This document shows positions 10,621 to 22,791 of a stretch of DNA of 64,000 bases, one piece after another. This DNA is from Casuarina equisetifolia (Eukaryota > Streptophyta > Magnoliopsida > Fagales > Casuarinaceae). The translations under genes were made by a program, and so were the position numbers. The notes under the pieces are model-generated. The model searched no databases. It had not been told where the DNA came from and worked only from the letters and a program-made list of their open reading frames with translations. Position 1 is the stretch's first letter. The number at the start of each line of letters is the position of its first letter. The stretch spans positions 752,166 to 816,165 of the forward strand of contig CM052362.1 in NCBI GenBank assembly GCA_028551475.1, given 5' to 3'.

Positions 10621-10749
10621 ATGTTTTTGGTTGTGAGACTACCTGGGGGATTCGAAATGAGAGTTCAAAAGCAAGTCACTTCTAGAGGGGGGTCATGCTT
10701 CGACCCAATCGGAGTCTTGGGCGACTGTTACAATCATTAGGCTAAACAC

Positions 10750-11682
10750 GGAGCGTGGGTGTCACAGGCTTATGGGGGCCTATGTCACATTAGGTCTTAG
10801 AGGGGGCCTAACAGGGGAAGTTATTAAGGGAATTGTGGGCACCACACCAATAAGGAGTTCTCCTTTTGGCTTAGTGGTGCCACGCAACAACTTGGTATCA
10901 GAGCCACTTCCCCAGGTCATGCGTTTGAACCCCTAAGGGGGCGACCTGCGAAAAGGGCTACCTGTGTGAGTGGGCCAGAGTGTGAGCCATCGTAGAGTGG
11001 GCCATCGGGGCATCGGCGCGGAGCGTGGTGGAGTTGTCACAGGCTTATGGGGGCCTGTGTCACATTAGGTCTTATGGGGGGCCTAATGGGGGAAGTTATT
11101 AAGGGAATTGTGGGCACCACACCAATAAAGAGTTCTCCTTTTGGCTTAGTGGTGCCATGCAACAACTTGGTATAAGAGCCACTTCCCCAGGTCACGCGTT
11201 TGAACCCCTGAGGGGGCGACCTGCGAAGAGGGCTACTTTTGTGAGTGGGCCGTCAAGGCATCGGCGCCCAGTGTGGTGGAGTTGTCATAGGCTTATGGGT
11301 GCCTGTGTCACATTAGGTCTTGTGGGGGGCCTAGTGGGGGAAGTTATTAAGGGAATTATGGGTGCCACACCAATAAGGAGTTCTCCTTTTGGCTTAGTGG
11401 TGCCACACAACAACTTGGTATCAGAGCCACTTCCCCAGGTCACACATTTGAACCCTGAAGGGGGCGACCTACGGAAAGGGCTACCAGTGTGAATGGGCCA
11501 GAGTGTGAGCTGTTGCAAAGTGGGCCGTTGGAGCTATTGTAAAATGTGGTGGAGTTGTCACGGGCTTATAGGGGCCCGTGTCACATTAGGTCTTATCAGG
11601 GCCTAGTGAGGGAAGTTATTAAGGGAATTGTGGGCGCCACGCCAATAAGGAGTTCTCCTTTTGGCTTAGTGGTGGCATTCAA
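10750..11682 (+). repeat. Tandem array, ~3.5 units of 248-275 bp, with tRNA-like boxes
   Basis: Units start at GTCACAGGCTTATGGG-like strings at 10761, 11036, 11284 and 11557 (periods 275, 248, 273 bp); the last is truncated. Each full unit has TGGCTTAGTGG (10867-10877 in unit 1), matching a pol III A box; then TGGTATCAGAGCCA (10893-10906), the primer-binding site complementary to tRNA-Met used by many plant retrotransposons; then GCGTTTGAACCCC (10921-10933), B-box-like. G+C is much higher than in the surroundings. The array interrupts a sequence that is continuous at 1750-1770 in unit 1. It could be a tandemly duplicated LTR-plus-PBS junction or a SINE-like element. Confidence 0.7.
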
Positions 11683-12270
11683 CAGTGGGTGAGTCATTGG
11701 TTGCTGCATTCGGCTGACTTGAAAATATTCCACACTAGGTCACCACATGGTCTCCCGTGAATTTTCGTGAACTTTTTTTTTTCTTTTTCCTTTATTTTTT
11801 TAATCTCCTTCAATCGGATATGTACACAATCTATGGTGAATGTTGATTGGATGCTCACGTGGGATTTCAGTCCTTTGTTGATAAGCATGCATCTGGACAT
11901 GTAGGATTTGCTTCATTACAAAGAAAGTTCATTTGTGTTTAGATTCACCTCATTTGTTATTTTAATTCTTAGGTAATATTTATATAACAAAGATTATGTG
12001 ACACCATTTTTAACACATCATTTTTAATGTGATCTGGAGTCAAGATAAGCATGGATAAAGGGGCTGAAATTGATGATGATATTTAGATAATGTACGTTTT
12101 AACAAAATTTTACACAAAATGTTTTGACCTAATGATTGAGACTTTCATATTATATTAAAAATTTTAATCTTATTCAAAGGTTAGTACAAGAATATTAGAG
12201 TTTTTTTTAAGATTTTTTAAATAAAATTAAAATAATATAGAAATTATGTCATATTATTTTTAACAATATT
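11683..12270. repeat. Continuation of the 1770-2340 type block
   Basis: Sequence after the tandem array resumes the order seen at 1770-2340 of unit 1, with small indels. A 68-codon minus-strand frame here has no support. Confidence 0.5.
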
Positions 12271-14199
12271 AATACTATTTTTCAGCAACCTTTGCACCGT
12301 AAAATATAAGACTCATACCTAGTGTTTTATCTTTTTATGTAACCATAAGATGCTGGAAAAAAGTATATCAAAGTAATTGTAAACATAAGATGCGAGAAAG
12401 AAGTATGTCAAAGTTGTTGAGCTTTTCTAGTACCCATGACTAAAAGCATAAGGAAAGCAGCATCTTTTAATCTCCTTTTAAGAAGTCTTTTTCATTGCCC
12501 AAGAAAATAATATATTTCAATATACTAATATAGCATGACACATATTAGATTTTAGAAAGCTTTCTTTTTCTTTCCAAATTGACTTATAAGAAAATACATC
12601 AAATTTAGATTTTAATATTATATAGAAATCTTATATTTTTTCTCAAAATTAACATATGATTGACATAAAACACCTTGGACTTCACATATGCATAGCACTC
12701 AGTGAAATAGCATCACACAAGTAAATACACTCATGGTACAATCTTATATTGTAGTGAGTTTGATGTCATGAGTTTGAGTTCCTTTCCAAAAGGATGACCT
12801 TAGTGAGAGCAGTAGCTCATCTTGCTTATATGGCCTAGATCCTTTATTCTCCTTCCAAATGTGGAAATGAGTTCTCATTTTCCTCCAAGGTTCTAACCAT
12901 GAGATGTGATAATGAGTTTGTAAAAGTTTAAGCTAGTAAAAGTATTCAAATAAAATTTATTTCAACTAGCCTTTAGACCAAGCTTTTTGGCACAACAACT
13001 AAGGCATGCAAGCACTAGGCAATAGATCAATATGCTAATATAGTAACAACACAAGACATTAAATTTCAATCTCTAAAAAAGCCATAAAAATGATTATGCA
13101 ACTTAATAAACCTTTAATTCCAACACTCTTAGGCAATTGTAGTGGACACCAGACAAAGCGAAGTAGTTGGCTGATGAGTGCATTTGAGGATCTCTTATGA
13201 GTTTCTTGAAGCCAATCAAAAGGTTTATAAAGGATCTCAATGTGACAACTTCCTCTATACTCGTGTATTCCAAATTAACACCACAATATTTCCATCTTTG
13301 ATATGATATGCTTCCCCTATAGCTTTTGTCTTCTAGTTTATTTCCTTGTTTTTCCTTTATTACTTTGAAGAAAAAAAACCAAGTCCAATCTCAAAAACTT
13401 TCTAGAAGGAAAAGATAAATATGCTTATGTTTTGTGACTAGAAATTCTTTGTTTCCTAATCATCATAATGCCAAAAATCACATCCAAACTCTTTAGAAAC
13501 TAAAAAGGAGTTTATGAGAATGATTTTGATTAAAATAACATATTAGATAATGGAGTTAATTGCATTTTCTTTGACCAACTTAATCAAGTCATAGAACCAT
13601 AATCTCATAAGCATCCACAAGATATAGTTGCTCATAAAATTTCCAATTAGAAAAATTTGCTCTTAATAACCATGGTACATTATCTCAACATTAATGGTTC
13701 TACAAATACTTATAAGTGGATGCTGGTAAAGATGAAGCTACCTACCATTTACATCAAAATTGGAATTTCAAGTTTACCACATAGATTCGAGTTCTTTAGA
13801 AGAAAGAGATGTATTAAAGCATATGGTAATGCATATATATATCTACGAATTCAAAGTTGCAATCAAAAAAATCTTTATAACTAGGCAACCAACTAAAGGA
13901 AAGATGAAAAAACAGTAGCAAGAAGAAAAGGACTCTATTTGCATGCACCTAACTTTATATGGGATGTAAGTATCTTTTACAATTAGTGCAAACATAAGAT
14001 GCAAGAAAAAAGTATGTAAAACTTGGCAAACTTTGCTAAAAACCTTAAACAAAAGATCAAGCAAAAACATCCTATGATGTTGCTTTTGAGAAGTCTTGTG
14101 ATTGCCCAAGAAAACACTTTGAGTTCCTTCTTACATGAGATATTAGCATGGTAGCAGTGGGGAGACAGCAATAATTAAATAAAGGATTAGTGAGAACCC
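12271..14199. repeat. Filler block E, shared with 37500-39470 and partly 29100-30780
   Basis: AT-rich unit sequence with local duplications (two ACATAAGATGC... stretches near 12340 and 12385). The frames at 13657 and 13843 are short and not kept in the other copies. No gene found. Confidence 0.5.
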
Positions 14200-14204
14200 G
14201 AAAG

Positions 14205-14904
14205 TGATGCGGATCGTGATGGGCAACAGAGTGAGCTTTTGATTATGGAGAGATCGGAAAGGACTAATAACAAGGCAATTCAAAAATATAAAGGCTGGAA
14301 TGGTAAAGACTAGAATATAAATGATTGAAAGGTAAAAGGCAGTAATTTAAGTGTAGGAATTAAGATAACTAGAATATAAAAGGCTGGAAGGTAAGTCATG
14401 AAATTTAAAGGGCAAAGCTTAAGGGAAAAACAAAATTCAATAACTTTTCATTTTTTACGGTTCTCAAGGTTTTGATTACAACTGAAGGAACAATGTCCTT
14501 AAATAGACAATTAAGCCTAGTAGTAGATGGATCTAGAATTCATAAAACCAAAGTCTAGTAGAATTCAAATCCTTAAATTTAGGGAAAAATCAAACTAACC
14601 AAATTAAGATAAGATCCCAACAAATTAGGGATTAGATCACAACAAATTAAAGATAGGATCCTAACAAATTAAGGATAGCATCGTAACAAATTAATGATCT
14701 CAACAAATAAGGAAATCTAGATAATTAAGAACCTTGACAATTTAAGAATCCTAAATTAACAAAGTTAAGGAGTCTTAAACATATTAAAATTCTAAAGAAT
14801 CTCTAGGATGACCTTTAAGTTTGGGCTTCTTGAATCCAAACATCTAATTGTTAGGACACTTAACATATGGCGTTGGCCTAGGTTGGCATAGTTACTCCAC
14901 ATCA
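14205..14904 (-). repeat. LTR (3' LTR in element orientation)
   Basis: 700 bp, TG...CA ends. It differs from the partner LTR by scattered substitutions and small indels, including an extra run of GATAGCATCGTAACAAATT-type sequence near 14670, so the insertion is not very recent. Confidence 0.8.
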
Positions 14905-15147
14905 TTGTCCCTTTCTTGAAGAAGATTTATCCTCAAATCTTGATTGTTGGTTTAGGCTTTATTGCTCCATGGATCCATAATCCAAGTTCTTGAACTCATA
15001 TGAATCTATACCTCTGGTGGCCTAGCCAAGTGCGTTGGTTCATAAATCAGTGGTAAACAACCATGCTGCTTGGATGAAAGTTTACAAATTGATGAACAAT
15101 ATGATCCAAACAAGTAGTTAAAGTTATGTAATGTTTTTGCAGTACCT

Positions 15148-15537
15148 TCACCAAGAGCATTGAAAAATTGTAGGTGATTGTTTTTGACACATCATTTCCG
15201 CATGATTTGACAATACAAACCCACAAAGAAAACCATTGTTCATGCTAAACAATGGCTCTGAATTCTTCAACACTTGGATGAAATCTTTTGTTTCTTCTAA
15301 CAAAATTTCTTCTACAGCCTTGTTTGGTAATATCTCGTGGTTCAGTAGATCTGGACTTGTTGGATTTATCTCTTTTTTAAGTAGAACATCTTGCTCTAGA
15401 AGATCCAAGCACTTTGGATTTACATTCATGGTTGTTGGTGCCTTAATCTCCAAAAGATCCAAACTCTTAGGGTTCACCTTCTCTACTAGCACCACAAGCT
15501 TTGGTGGATCCAAGTTGTTTTGTTTTGTTTCCATCAT
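15148..15537 (-). other. 129-codon open frame inside the LTR element
   Basis: The longest frame in the element's sense direction. It holds repeated phrases (NPKSLDLLE, NPKCLDLLE, NPTSPDLL), a threefold internal repeat rich in Asp, Leu and Lys. I recognise no gag, protease, RT or integrase motif. It may be a decayed gag segment or simply open repeat sequence. Confidence 0.3.
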
Positions 15538-15814
15538 ACCTCTTTCTTCAATTTGAACTACCTGTATATCTTTCTTGTGCCACCTTTCTGTTCACATATC
15601 ATATTCTTCCTTGTAGTAATTATGGTGGTGCTTTTGTTAGTTCTTGGAATTTGTTAAAGCATGATCTTCTTGTTACGATGGTTGATATGTTGGGGGTACA
15701 TAAGGGTGGTTATGCAATCTGAGGTTGGTATGGTGGACATTCTTGGTAATAAAGTGCATGTGGTGCTAGCCTTTGTGGTATATTTAAAGGTTGAGTTTGT
15801 GGTGATATGGATAC

Positions 15815-16042
15815 TTAGGGTGGTGGTAGAGTTGTTTGGAATGGCAGGTGCATTGTTTGTAGTGGTGGTGGAGTGTTAAGTATCTGGGCCATTTGGATGG
15901 GGAAACTCTGTTTAAGCAAAAGTCTTAACTCTTGGATTTCAGCCTTCATCTTCTCGATTTCACTCATCTGCACCATATGGTCAGTTAGCCATGATGGAAT
16001 GGGTGAGGATGAACAAGAAAAACCATTTCTTTCTTGAGACAT
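15815..16042 (-). other. 75-codon open frame, possible gag start
   Basis: Begins MSQERNGFSCSSSPIPSW just inside the primer-binding site, where gag would start. It includes a short heptad-like stretch (EIEKMKAEIQELRLLLKQS) that could form a coiled coil, then a proline-rich end. gag identity is an inference from position only. Confidence 0.3.
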
Positions 16043-16128
16043 GGTGATGCTATCAAACAAAAGATTGATGAAATGAACAAATCTGTTAGAACAACTCACT
16101 CATCAAAACCTTAGCTCTAGTTACCACT

Positions 16129-16815
16129 TGATGCGAATCGTGATGGGCAACAAAGTGAGCTTTTGATTATGGAGAGATCGGAAAGGACTAATAACAAGGC
16201 AATTCGAAAATGTAAAGGCTGGAAAGGTAAAGACTGGAATATAAATGATTGAAAGGTAAAAGGCAGTAATTTAAGTGCAGGAATTAAGATAACTAGAATA
16301 TAAAAGGCTGGAAAGTAAGTCATGAAATTTAAAGGGCAAAGCTTAAGGGAAAAACAAAATTCAATAACTTTTCATTTTTTACGGTTCTCAAGGTTTTGAT
16401 TACAACTGAAGGAACAATGTCCTTAAATAGACAATTAAGCCAAGTAATAGATGGATCTAGAATTCATAAAACCAAAGTCTGGTTGAATTCAAATCCCTAA
16501 ATTTAAGGAAAAATCAAACTAACCAAATTAAGATAAGATCCCAACAAATTAGGGATTAGATCACAACAAATTAAAGATAGGATCCTAACAAATTAATGAT
16601 CTCAACAAATAAGGAAATCCTAGATAATTAAGAACCTTGACAATTTAAGAATCCTAAATCAATAAAGTTAAGGAGTCTTAAACATATTAAAATTCCTTAA
16701 GAAACTCTAGAATGACCTTTAAGTTTGGGCTTCTTGAATCCAAACATCTAATTGTTAGGACACTTAACATATGGGTTAGGCCGTTGGCCTAGGTTGGCAT
16801 AGTTGCTCCACATTA
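16129..16815 (-). repeat. LTR (5' LTR in element orientation)
   Basis: 687 bp partner of 14205-14904. The terminal CA has decayed to TA on the plus strand (16814-16815). Confidence 0.8.
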
Positions 16816-16820
16816 GAAAG

Positions 16821-17501
16821 TATAAACTACAAAAGTAGAAAGAAAAGGCTATGCCGTAGGGCCTTTGAATGGAAAATCCATTGATATCCTTTTCTTTTGA
16901 TGTAACTTTGATCTAATTTCACATGCTAAAAGACCATGATCAACCTAATAATTTTTGGAGCTAATAATTTGGATGTTTAGATTCCTTTTTCAATGGGTGA
17001 AATTTCTAAAAAAACAAAAACCAAATTACAAGTTACCTATCTTGATGGATTAAAAATACATAAAGGCCATCACCAACATAGTTGATTAATGATTTAGGTC
17101 CATTAATGGTCACGATGAAATGAAGACCATTTTGGGTTGTTGATATGGAAATATTTATGTGAATGTTTAAAGTTAATTCCTCTAGCTTTCTCACTCTATC
17201 AATCACATTTCTTTCACAAGGATGTACTTCTATTTGTTGGAAAATGATGTGTTTTGCTTGAGACAAGCTATTGGCTGCATATATATTTGTATAAATTTTT
17301 TTCATATGATTATGTGCAATATTGAACATCAAAAAACTAAAAAGTGTGCAAATTATAATATAAATAAATGATATTATAAAGTAGTTGGGTTCCTATATTC
17401 CTTCATTAATCAACCTTATACAATACTTGGAGAAGTATTTTTGTTGAAATAAGAGCTAAATGAATATTTGTTTATTTAGAAAAAAATGATACTTGTATTA
17501 A
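16821..17501. repeat. Filler block F, shared with 30785-31382, 39471-40058, 51010-51485
   Basis: Sequence running between the LTR element site and block R. Copies in other units have lost parts. It contains the minus-strand frame described at 17033-17332. Confidence 0.5.
17033..17332 (-). pseudogene. Unrecognised 99-codon frame, possible gene fragment
   Basis: Reads ...VHPCERNVIDRVRKLEELT... followed by LNIHINISISTTQNG and LHFIVTINGP. The pattern is faintly like the C-terminal ACT-like domain of some plant bHLH proteins (C-E-x-LEEL-x-L then a beta-strand pattern), but this is weak. Degenerate, stop-containing copies of the same stretch occur on the minus strand at 3840-3990, 18950-19100, 31020-31110 (shortened), 39715-39790 and 51140-51220. 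That suggests a gene fragment carried by the unit rather than an active gene. Confidence 0.25.
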
Positions 17502-18382
17502 TGTGCTTATAGGTACACATGTGTCAAGGATCAAAGATCATACTATATTTTAATATTTATTGAAGCTTGGATTATGTTCTAATATCTATATAAAGCTTGG
17601 CACATGATATAAATCAACACAAACTAGGTCGTGCTATAAAGCTTGGCCCGTATTATGCATCAACACAAGTTTGCCTATGCTGTGAAGCTTGGTTTATGTG
17701 ATTAAGCAACAACTAGAACAGTGTCATTCTAAGGGAAGACTCACTTAAGAGTCTTGATTAAGAGAGAAGCCCTAATCTACTTTGAATTTCAACACCTCTC
17801 TTTGTCTCTCTTTCACTCCAATCACATCCCTACTCTTCTAATGGGAAGATTTGCAAAAGTTTTAATCAAATGTCAAAATGTGAAGCTCAAAACTAATGTG
17901 AAGCTCAAAACTGATGTGAAGCTCAAAAAAGGTACATGCTATACCTTCTTAATAGGAACAAGCCTATGAATTGATGGGTTTGACAGAAAACGTGATTTGG
18001 CTCTTTACTTTCATATTATATATAGGAGAAGGCTATTCTACGAAAAATGTGTGGAGATTGTGAAAGCTTTTGTGAAATATTCAATAGAACTTCTAATTAA
18101 GGTCATCCACAATTCACTGTGAAAAAGCTTTAGTGATATCTTGTACTTAGCTTAATATCACTTATATGTTATTATTTTTTGTGATATATATCTAAGGACA
18201 AAGGTCGAACCATTATGCAAATTTGTATTGCATCTTTCTTTGTGTCTATTTACTTTGCTGTTTAATTTTGATATCCTTGAATGCTTTGTTTAAATGCATG
18301 ATAAGTGATTGAACTCACAAATAACATAGAAACTGAGATAACCAATTCAACCCCACTTCTTGGTTAGCCATTAAACCTAACA
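17502..18382. repeat. Block R, copy 2
   Basis: Same ends as copy 1 (TGTGCTTATAGG to CCTAACA), with fewer 46-bp minirepeats and a tripled GAAGCTCAAAACTGATGT-like string near 17880-17925. Confidence 0.55.
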
Positions 18383-19500
18383 TTATTAGTTGCTGATGAG
18401 CATTCTCAATAATTCCTTCCTAAACATTGATCATTCTGTAGCATTACAATTACATATGGACGACTGCACCATTCATACAAAAAATCAAGAATTTTGAGTT
18501 TGATAAGATATAAAAGGTAAAAAGCACCTAAATAATCTACCTATTGAATGCTTACTATCTGTAACCACTTTATTGCTTTGGTAATAGAATCCAAAGTGGA
18601 AAGATTTAAAATTAGACAAAGAGTCTTACAATGGAGAGGAGATTACTTATAATCTACTTTATAAACTTTAGTAACCCATCTATTTAGTGAAACTTTTTTA
18701 GAAGAGGTGGACATAAGTTTATAACATGATATCAAAGTGAGTTATTCATTCATATAATGCAACTCAATCCTAGAAATGGATCAATATTTTATAGGTAAAA
18801 AGATTAAGATTGAACTACAAGAAAATATTGAACAAAGAGTCTTATATAAAAGAGGAAATCACTTGTTATATGTTTGATAAAAATAGATTATTTTTTCAAT
18901 GTGTGAAATTTCTTAGAAACTAAACCAAGTTACAACCCACTTATCTTAGTTGATTAGTCATTTGGGTACATTAATGGTCAAGATTAAATGTAGACCATTT
19001 TGGGTTTTTGATATGGAAATGCTTATGTGAATGTTTAAAGTTAAATACTTTAGCTTTCTCACTATATCAACCTAATTTCTTACGCAGGGAGGTGCTTCTA
19101 TAGGTTGATAATGACCATTCTTAGTCATTCTTTCTCAAACATTGACCATTTACTTCCATTGCAATTACATATGGATGGCCACATCACTCATACAAAAGTC
19201 AAGAATTTCAAGTTTCAAAAAAAGTAAGTAAGAAGCACTTATATAATTTGCCCATTAAATGACCACTATCTTTAACCACTTTCCTTCCCTTGGTAACAAA
19301 ATGCATAGAGATGATATGTTAAAATTTGACAAGTCTTACATTAAAGAGGAGGCCACTTATAATGTGTACTATAGACTTAGATAATCCATCTCTTCAAGGA
19401 AACATTTTAAGAAAAGGTGGACTAAGTCTTAAACATGACATACGAGTCATCTCTTCATTCATTTCATCAAACCCAATCCCAAAAATCAACAAAAGAAAAA
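18383..19500. repeat. Upstream block with 0.73-kb tandem duplication, unit 2
   Basis: Collinear with 3264-4370. The duplicated halves are near 18390-18720 and 19100-19430. No gene seen. Confidence 0.6.
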
Positions 19501-19559
19501 TACAAAAGAAAAAAAAAACAAGGAGAAACAAAGGAAAATAATAGGAATTGCCCTTATCA

Positions 19560-19970
19560 TGTGACCAACAAGTCCTATTATGATATCACACAAGAGCAAA
19601 ACATATTCTCAAGTTAAGATGTCAGTTTTTTGTTACAAAATAAAAGCATACCCTCCTTTTATATACAACTTTAGCCAAGACAATAAATGATAATAAATAA
19701 TAATAAATATAGTTTCATAATGGTGGTGGTAGAAATTCTTGGAGCCATTAAGGTGTGGATTTGGTCGGTAGTAGAGAATCTTAGACCGTGTTCTCTTGTC
19801 AATTGCATGCATGTACTTACCTGTTTTCTTTAGCTCTCCTACATGACATAGCACATTGCAATGATCTTTGCTACCACCAAAATCCATCATAAGCCTTCAA
19901 GAACCTCTATATATATGGCCAACGAACCAATCACCCTCTTAACCCAACAAATAGTTTGAGTTTGAGTGCC
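19560..19970 (+). promoter_or_regulatory. Promoter of lipid-transfer-like gene 2
   Basis: CATGTG at 19558-19563, RY motif CATGCATG at 19806-19813, TATATATAT at 19908-19916, ATG at 19971. Spacing is identical to gene 1. Confidence 0.6.
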
Positions 19971-20279
19971 ATGGAAGGATACAGGAAGCTTTGCCTTGTG
20001 GGATTGGTTCTAGCCTTGCCCATCATCTCCGAGCCCATTTTGGCCAAAACGCAAACGTTCTGCGGTTTAAACGTAGACGAAGGAAACGCGTGTTATCCGT
20101 TTGTGACCAAAGACGTGGATGTTCCATCCAGCGCTTGCTGCAATGCTCTCACACACTTTAACATGAAGTGCCTGTGCAAAGTTTTCATAACCAAACTTAT
20201 TTGTTTCTTTTACGCAGTTGACTACCACACTCTCATGGAGCTCCCGTACAAATGCAATATTCCACAAGTAAAGTGCTGA
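19971..20279 (+). CDS. DIR1-like non-specific lipid-transfer protein, array copy 2
   Basis: 102 residues, same frame and cysteine positions as copy 1 (31, 41, 56, 57, 67, 69, 78, 95, 102). The loop between C31 and the CC pair reads VDEGNACYPFVTKDVD, with Trp42 replaced by Tyr. All 14 nucleotide differences from copy 1 in this loop change amino acids, while several differences elsewhere are silent. Ala17 in the signal-peptide core is proline here, which could weaken secretion; the core is otherwise intact. MELPYKCNIP near the C-terminus. The gene sits between block R/upstream block and a downstream block as in unit 1. Secretion and lipid binding are inferred from family membership. Confidence 0.88.
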   Translation: MEGYRKLCLVGLVLALPIISEPILAKTQTFCGLNVDEGNACYPFVTKDVDVPSSACCNALTHFNMKCLCKVFITKLICFFYAVDYHTLMELPYKCNIPQVKC

Positions 20280-20384
20280 AATATACCAACATATAATCAT
20301 GTTTGTGATTATGCTTTGTTATGGTATTCTTCTAGTGTTGCTTTATGTTTCGGGCTTGTACGCCTTGCTTTTGCTTTGTGTTCT

Positions 20385-20390
20385 AATAAA
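20385..20390 (+). terminator. Poly(A) signal, gene 2
   Basis: AATAAA at the same distance (106 bp) from the stop codon as in gene 1. Confidence 0.6.
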
Positions 20391-20479
20391 TATTCTTCAA
20401 TTAATCATTTGATTTCATTGTGTTGAGATGTTCTAAATTGTTTAAAGCTATATGAAGAAATTATTCTTTCTTTTCTATA

Positions 20480-22319
20480 AGTAAGCTTTAACTAAGAAAA
20501 TGAACTATTTAACATGATATCAAATTTTTTGTTTCAAGTGAATAAGATCTTGTAATGCATATTTTGGCACAGAGCCTTTCCTATGATATTAGTTGAGGTC
20601 TAAAATTCATTCATAAAAGTTGTGACAAATAGAAGACTTGTTGCCTCTCTAAAACGCTTATATATATGGTGTATAATGTGTTAGTATATTGACAACATGA
20701 GATAAACACTGAATTTTGACAATTTGGATGTATTTCCAATAAATGTTTCAAAAATTATAAGAAATATATTTATAAATTATTTAGTTACAATACTTAAATG
20801 AAGATGTGGTAATTGAACAATTTGTATATTTTTGTAGTGATATATAATATTTGACCTTTCACGAAAAAAAATTTACAAAAAATGTAGCCTAACAAGAAAG
20901 AAATTTTACGAGCTCAAAATATCAAAATGTTCTTATGAATGGTTGAAGTGATCAAGTTCCATGCTGCATAATGACGACAAACCTAGAAATCCAATGAAAT
21001 TCCTAGAGAAATTTTGAAAGATGTCAATTACTTTGATAGTGAGGCTAGCACTCTTCTCCAAGATGTCACATGAAAAGTTTGTATTAATGTTTCTTTTTGC
21101 TTGAGATTACGCATGATTTGAACCGCTCACCCCCACCCCCCCGCCCACCAAAACAAAAAGAAAAACAATATATGTGCTTATAGAGTAAGTGAATTGATGG
21201 AAAATTCTTGAAGAATAGCTAAAAATATCTAAAATGAGCCTACATGTCCTTGTCTAATTCACATACTATATAGTAGAATAAGTTTCCAATCAAATTAAAG
21301 GTGACATCATATATTAAATGTACATTAATTTTATTTTAAAAAAGTTAAGGTACATAAATTCCTTTTGAAAAATTTGATTTATATATAAACATGATCAAAA
21401 ACTCGTTATGAGATACTAAAAGTGGTATCAAAAGTAATTGCCTCCACTTCTTTATTAGAATCTTTGAATTAACTCAAGTGACTCCAAAATTTACTTCAAA
21501 ATATAAATCAAACTTTTCACTAAATGTTTCAATCATACACGATATCACAATTTTTTAACTAATTTTTCATAATTTCAAATTATTTAGTAAGTACAAAATT
21601 GAGTTTTCTTTTTATTACGTTTTTTTTGTACATGCTATAAAAATTTCAATAAAGTTTCAAAGGATAGACAAATGAAAGTATCAAAATTCATAAACCGTAC
21701 ATGAACTACTATCTAAGGCTATGTGAAGAAATTGTTCTCTCTTTATAAGTCAACTTTAATTAAGAAAATGAACTATTTAACATGATATCATATTTTTTGT
21801 TTCAAGAAAATGAGGTCTTATTATCTATATTTTAGTGCAAATTCTTTCATGTGATATCATTAATGAGACCTAAAATATAATTTCATAAAAATTGTGACAA
21901 ATATAAGGCTTGTTTTCTCTCTAAACTACTACATATAAGGCATAGAATGCGTTAGTATATTGATAACATGAGGTAAATACTAAATTTTGACAATTTGGGT
22001 ATGTTTCCAATAAAAGTTTTTCGTTTTTATAAAATTGTCAAAAATGTAGACTAATGAGAAAGAAATTTTAAGGCTAGAAAAAAAAGTATGAATGGTTGAA
22101 GTGATTGGAATCCACGCTACATAATGGAGAAAAACTTAGAATTCCAACAGTGCTAGCCTCACTATCAAAGTAATTGTCATATTTCAAAATTTATCTAGGA
22201 ATTCCAGGAATTCCTACAAACAACAGATAAGCACCTGAGACCTACAAAAACATTTGCAATATCTATCTAATTTCTTACTTATGTTTACAACCGTAAATGA
22301 CCATAACACCCACTTCCCT
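20480..22319. repeat. Downstream block with ~1.25-kb tandem repeat, unit 2
   Basis: Collinear with 5360-7129; periods start near 20480 and 21745. Contains a C-rich tract at 21127-21148. No gene seen. Confidence 0.6.
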
Positions 22320-22791
22320 CTTTCTGGATCTGTCAAGAATTTTTCTTTATTAATTTTTTAGCTTTCGTGATTAAGCTTGAACACTAAATGCACGCAAGGA
22401 GTTCTTTAATCGCACATGCTGAAAAGGGCTCCACGCAAATCAAGCTTTACCACTGTTTCCATGGAACGCTTTGTCGCGAAGCTTTGAAGAAACAAGTTAA
22501 AACTGTATACGGATGTCATCCAAGAGAAGGCCTGTAATACCTTTCTAAGTACGTTTTCCCTGAAACCTTTTCAGGGATTTCAGGCATGATCTTCAAATAT
22601 GTTTTAAGGTCGAAAATTAGTACTACAGAGCCCAGCAAAAAGAGGGAGAAAAGACATCCAGCACTGCAAAATATCCTTGAATCTTCAAGGAAAGTAGGCT
22701 TTCATTGCACATTACCCAGCTAGAGATGGACCCAAAAGAGTCATTCCCAAGAAATCATATCTCAGAAGTTTAATTTTCCTACCCAGAAAGT
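22320..22791. other. Conserved 0.7-kb block, truncated copy in unit 2
   Basis: Matches 7130-7600 with few differences, then stops abruptly after ACCCAGAAAGTTT where the inverted segment begins. The last ~230 bp of the block are missing. Confidence 0.55.

Larger units (their letters stand above)
14205..16815 (-). mobile_element. Complete non-autonomous LTR retrotransposon (no pol)
   Basis: Two long direct repeats (14205-14904 and 16129-16815) enclose 1224 bp. The site is flanked by GAAAG on both sides (14200-14204, 16816-16820), and the empty site is seen at 30777-30790. Transcription is on the minus strand: next to the right LTR the minus strand reads TGGTAACTAGAGC (16126-16114), a near match to the tRNA-Met primer-binding site, and a purine-rich AAGAAAGGGACAA lies just before the left LTR. 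The minus-strand LTR starts TGATGTGGAG and ends CCGCATCA. The interior has no reverse transcriptase or integrase, so it must have moved with enzymes from elsewhere. It is larger than a typical TRIM and smaller than a typical LARD. Confidence 0.85.

Noticed and set aside
11157..11492. 111-codon frame in the GC-rich tandem array
   Set aside because: It simply runs through two repeat units; the unit is non-coding in appearance and carries retroelement motifs.
15236..15879. Plus-strand frames inside the LTR element
   Set aside because: The element is oriented on the minus strand by its primer-binding site and purine tract, so these frames are antisense.
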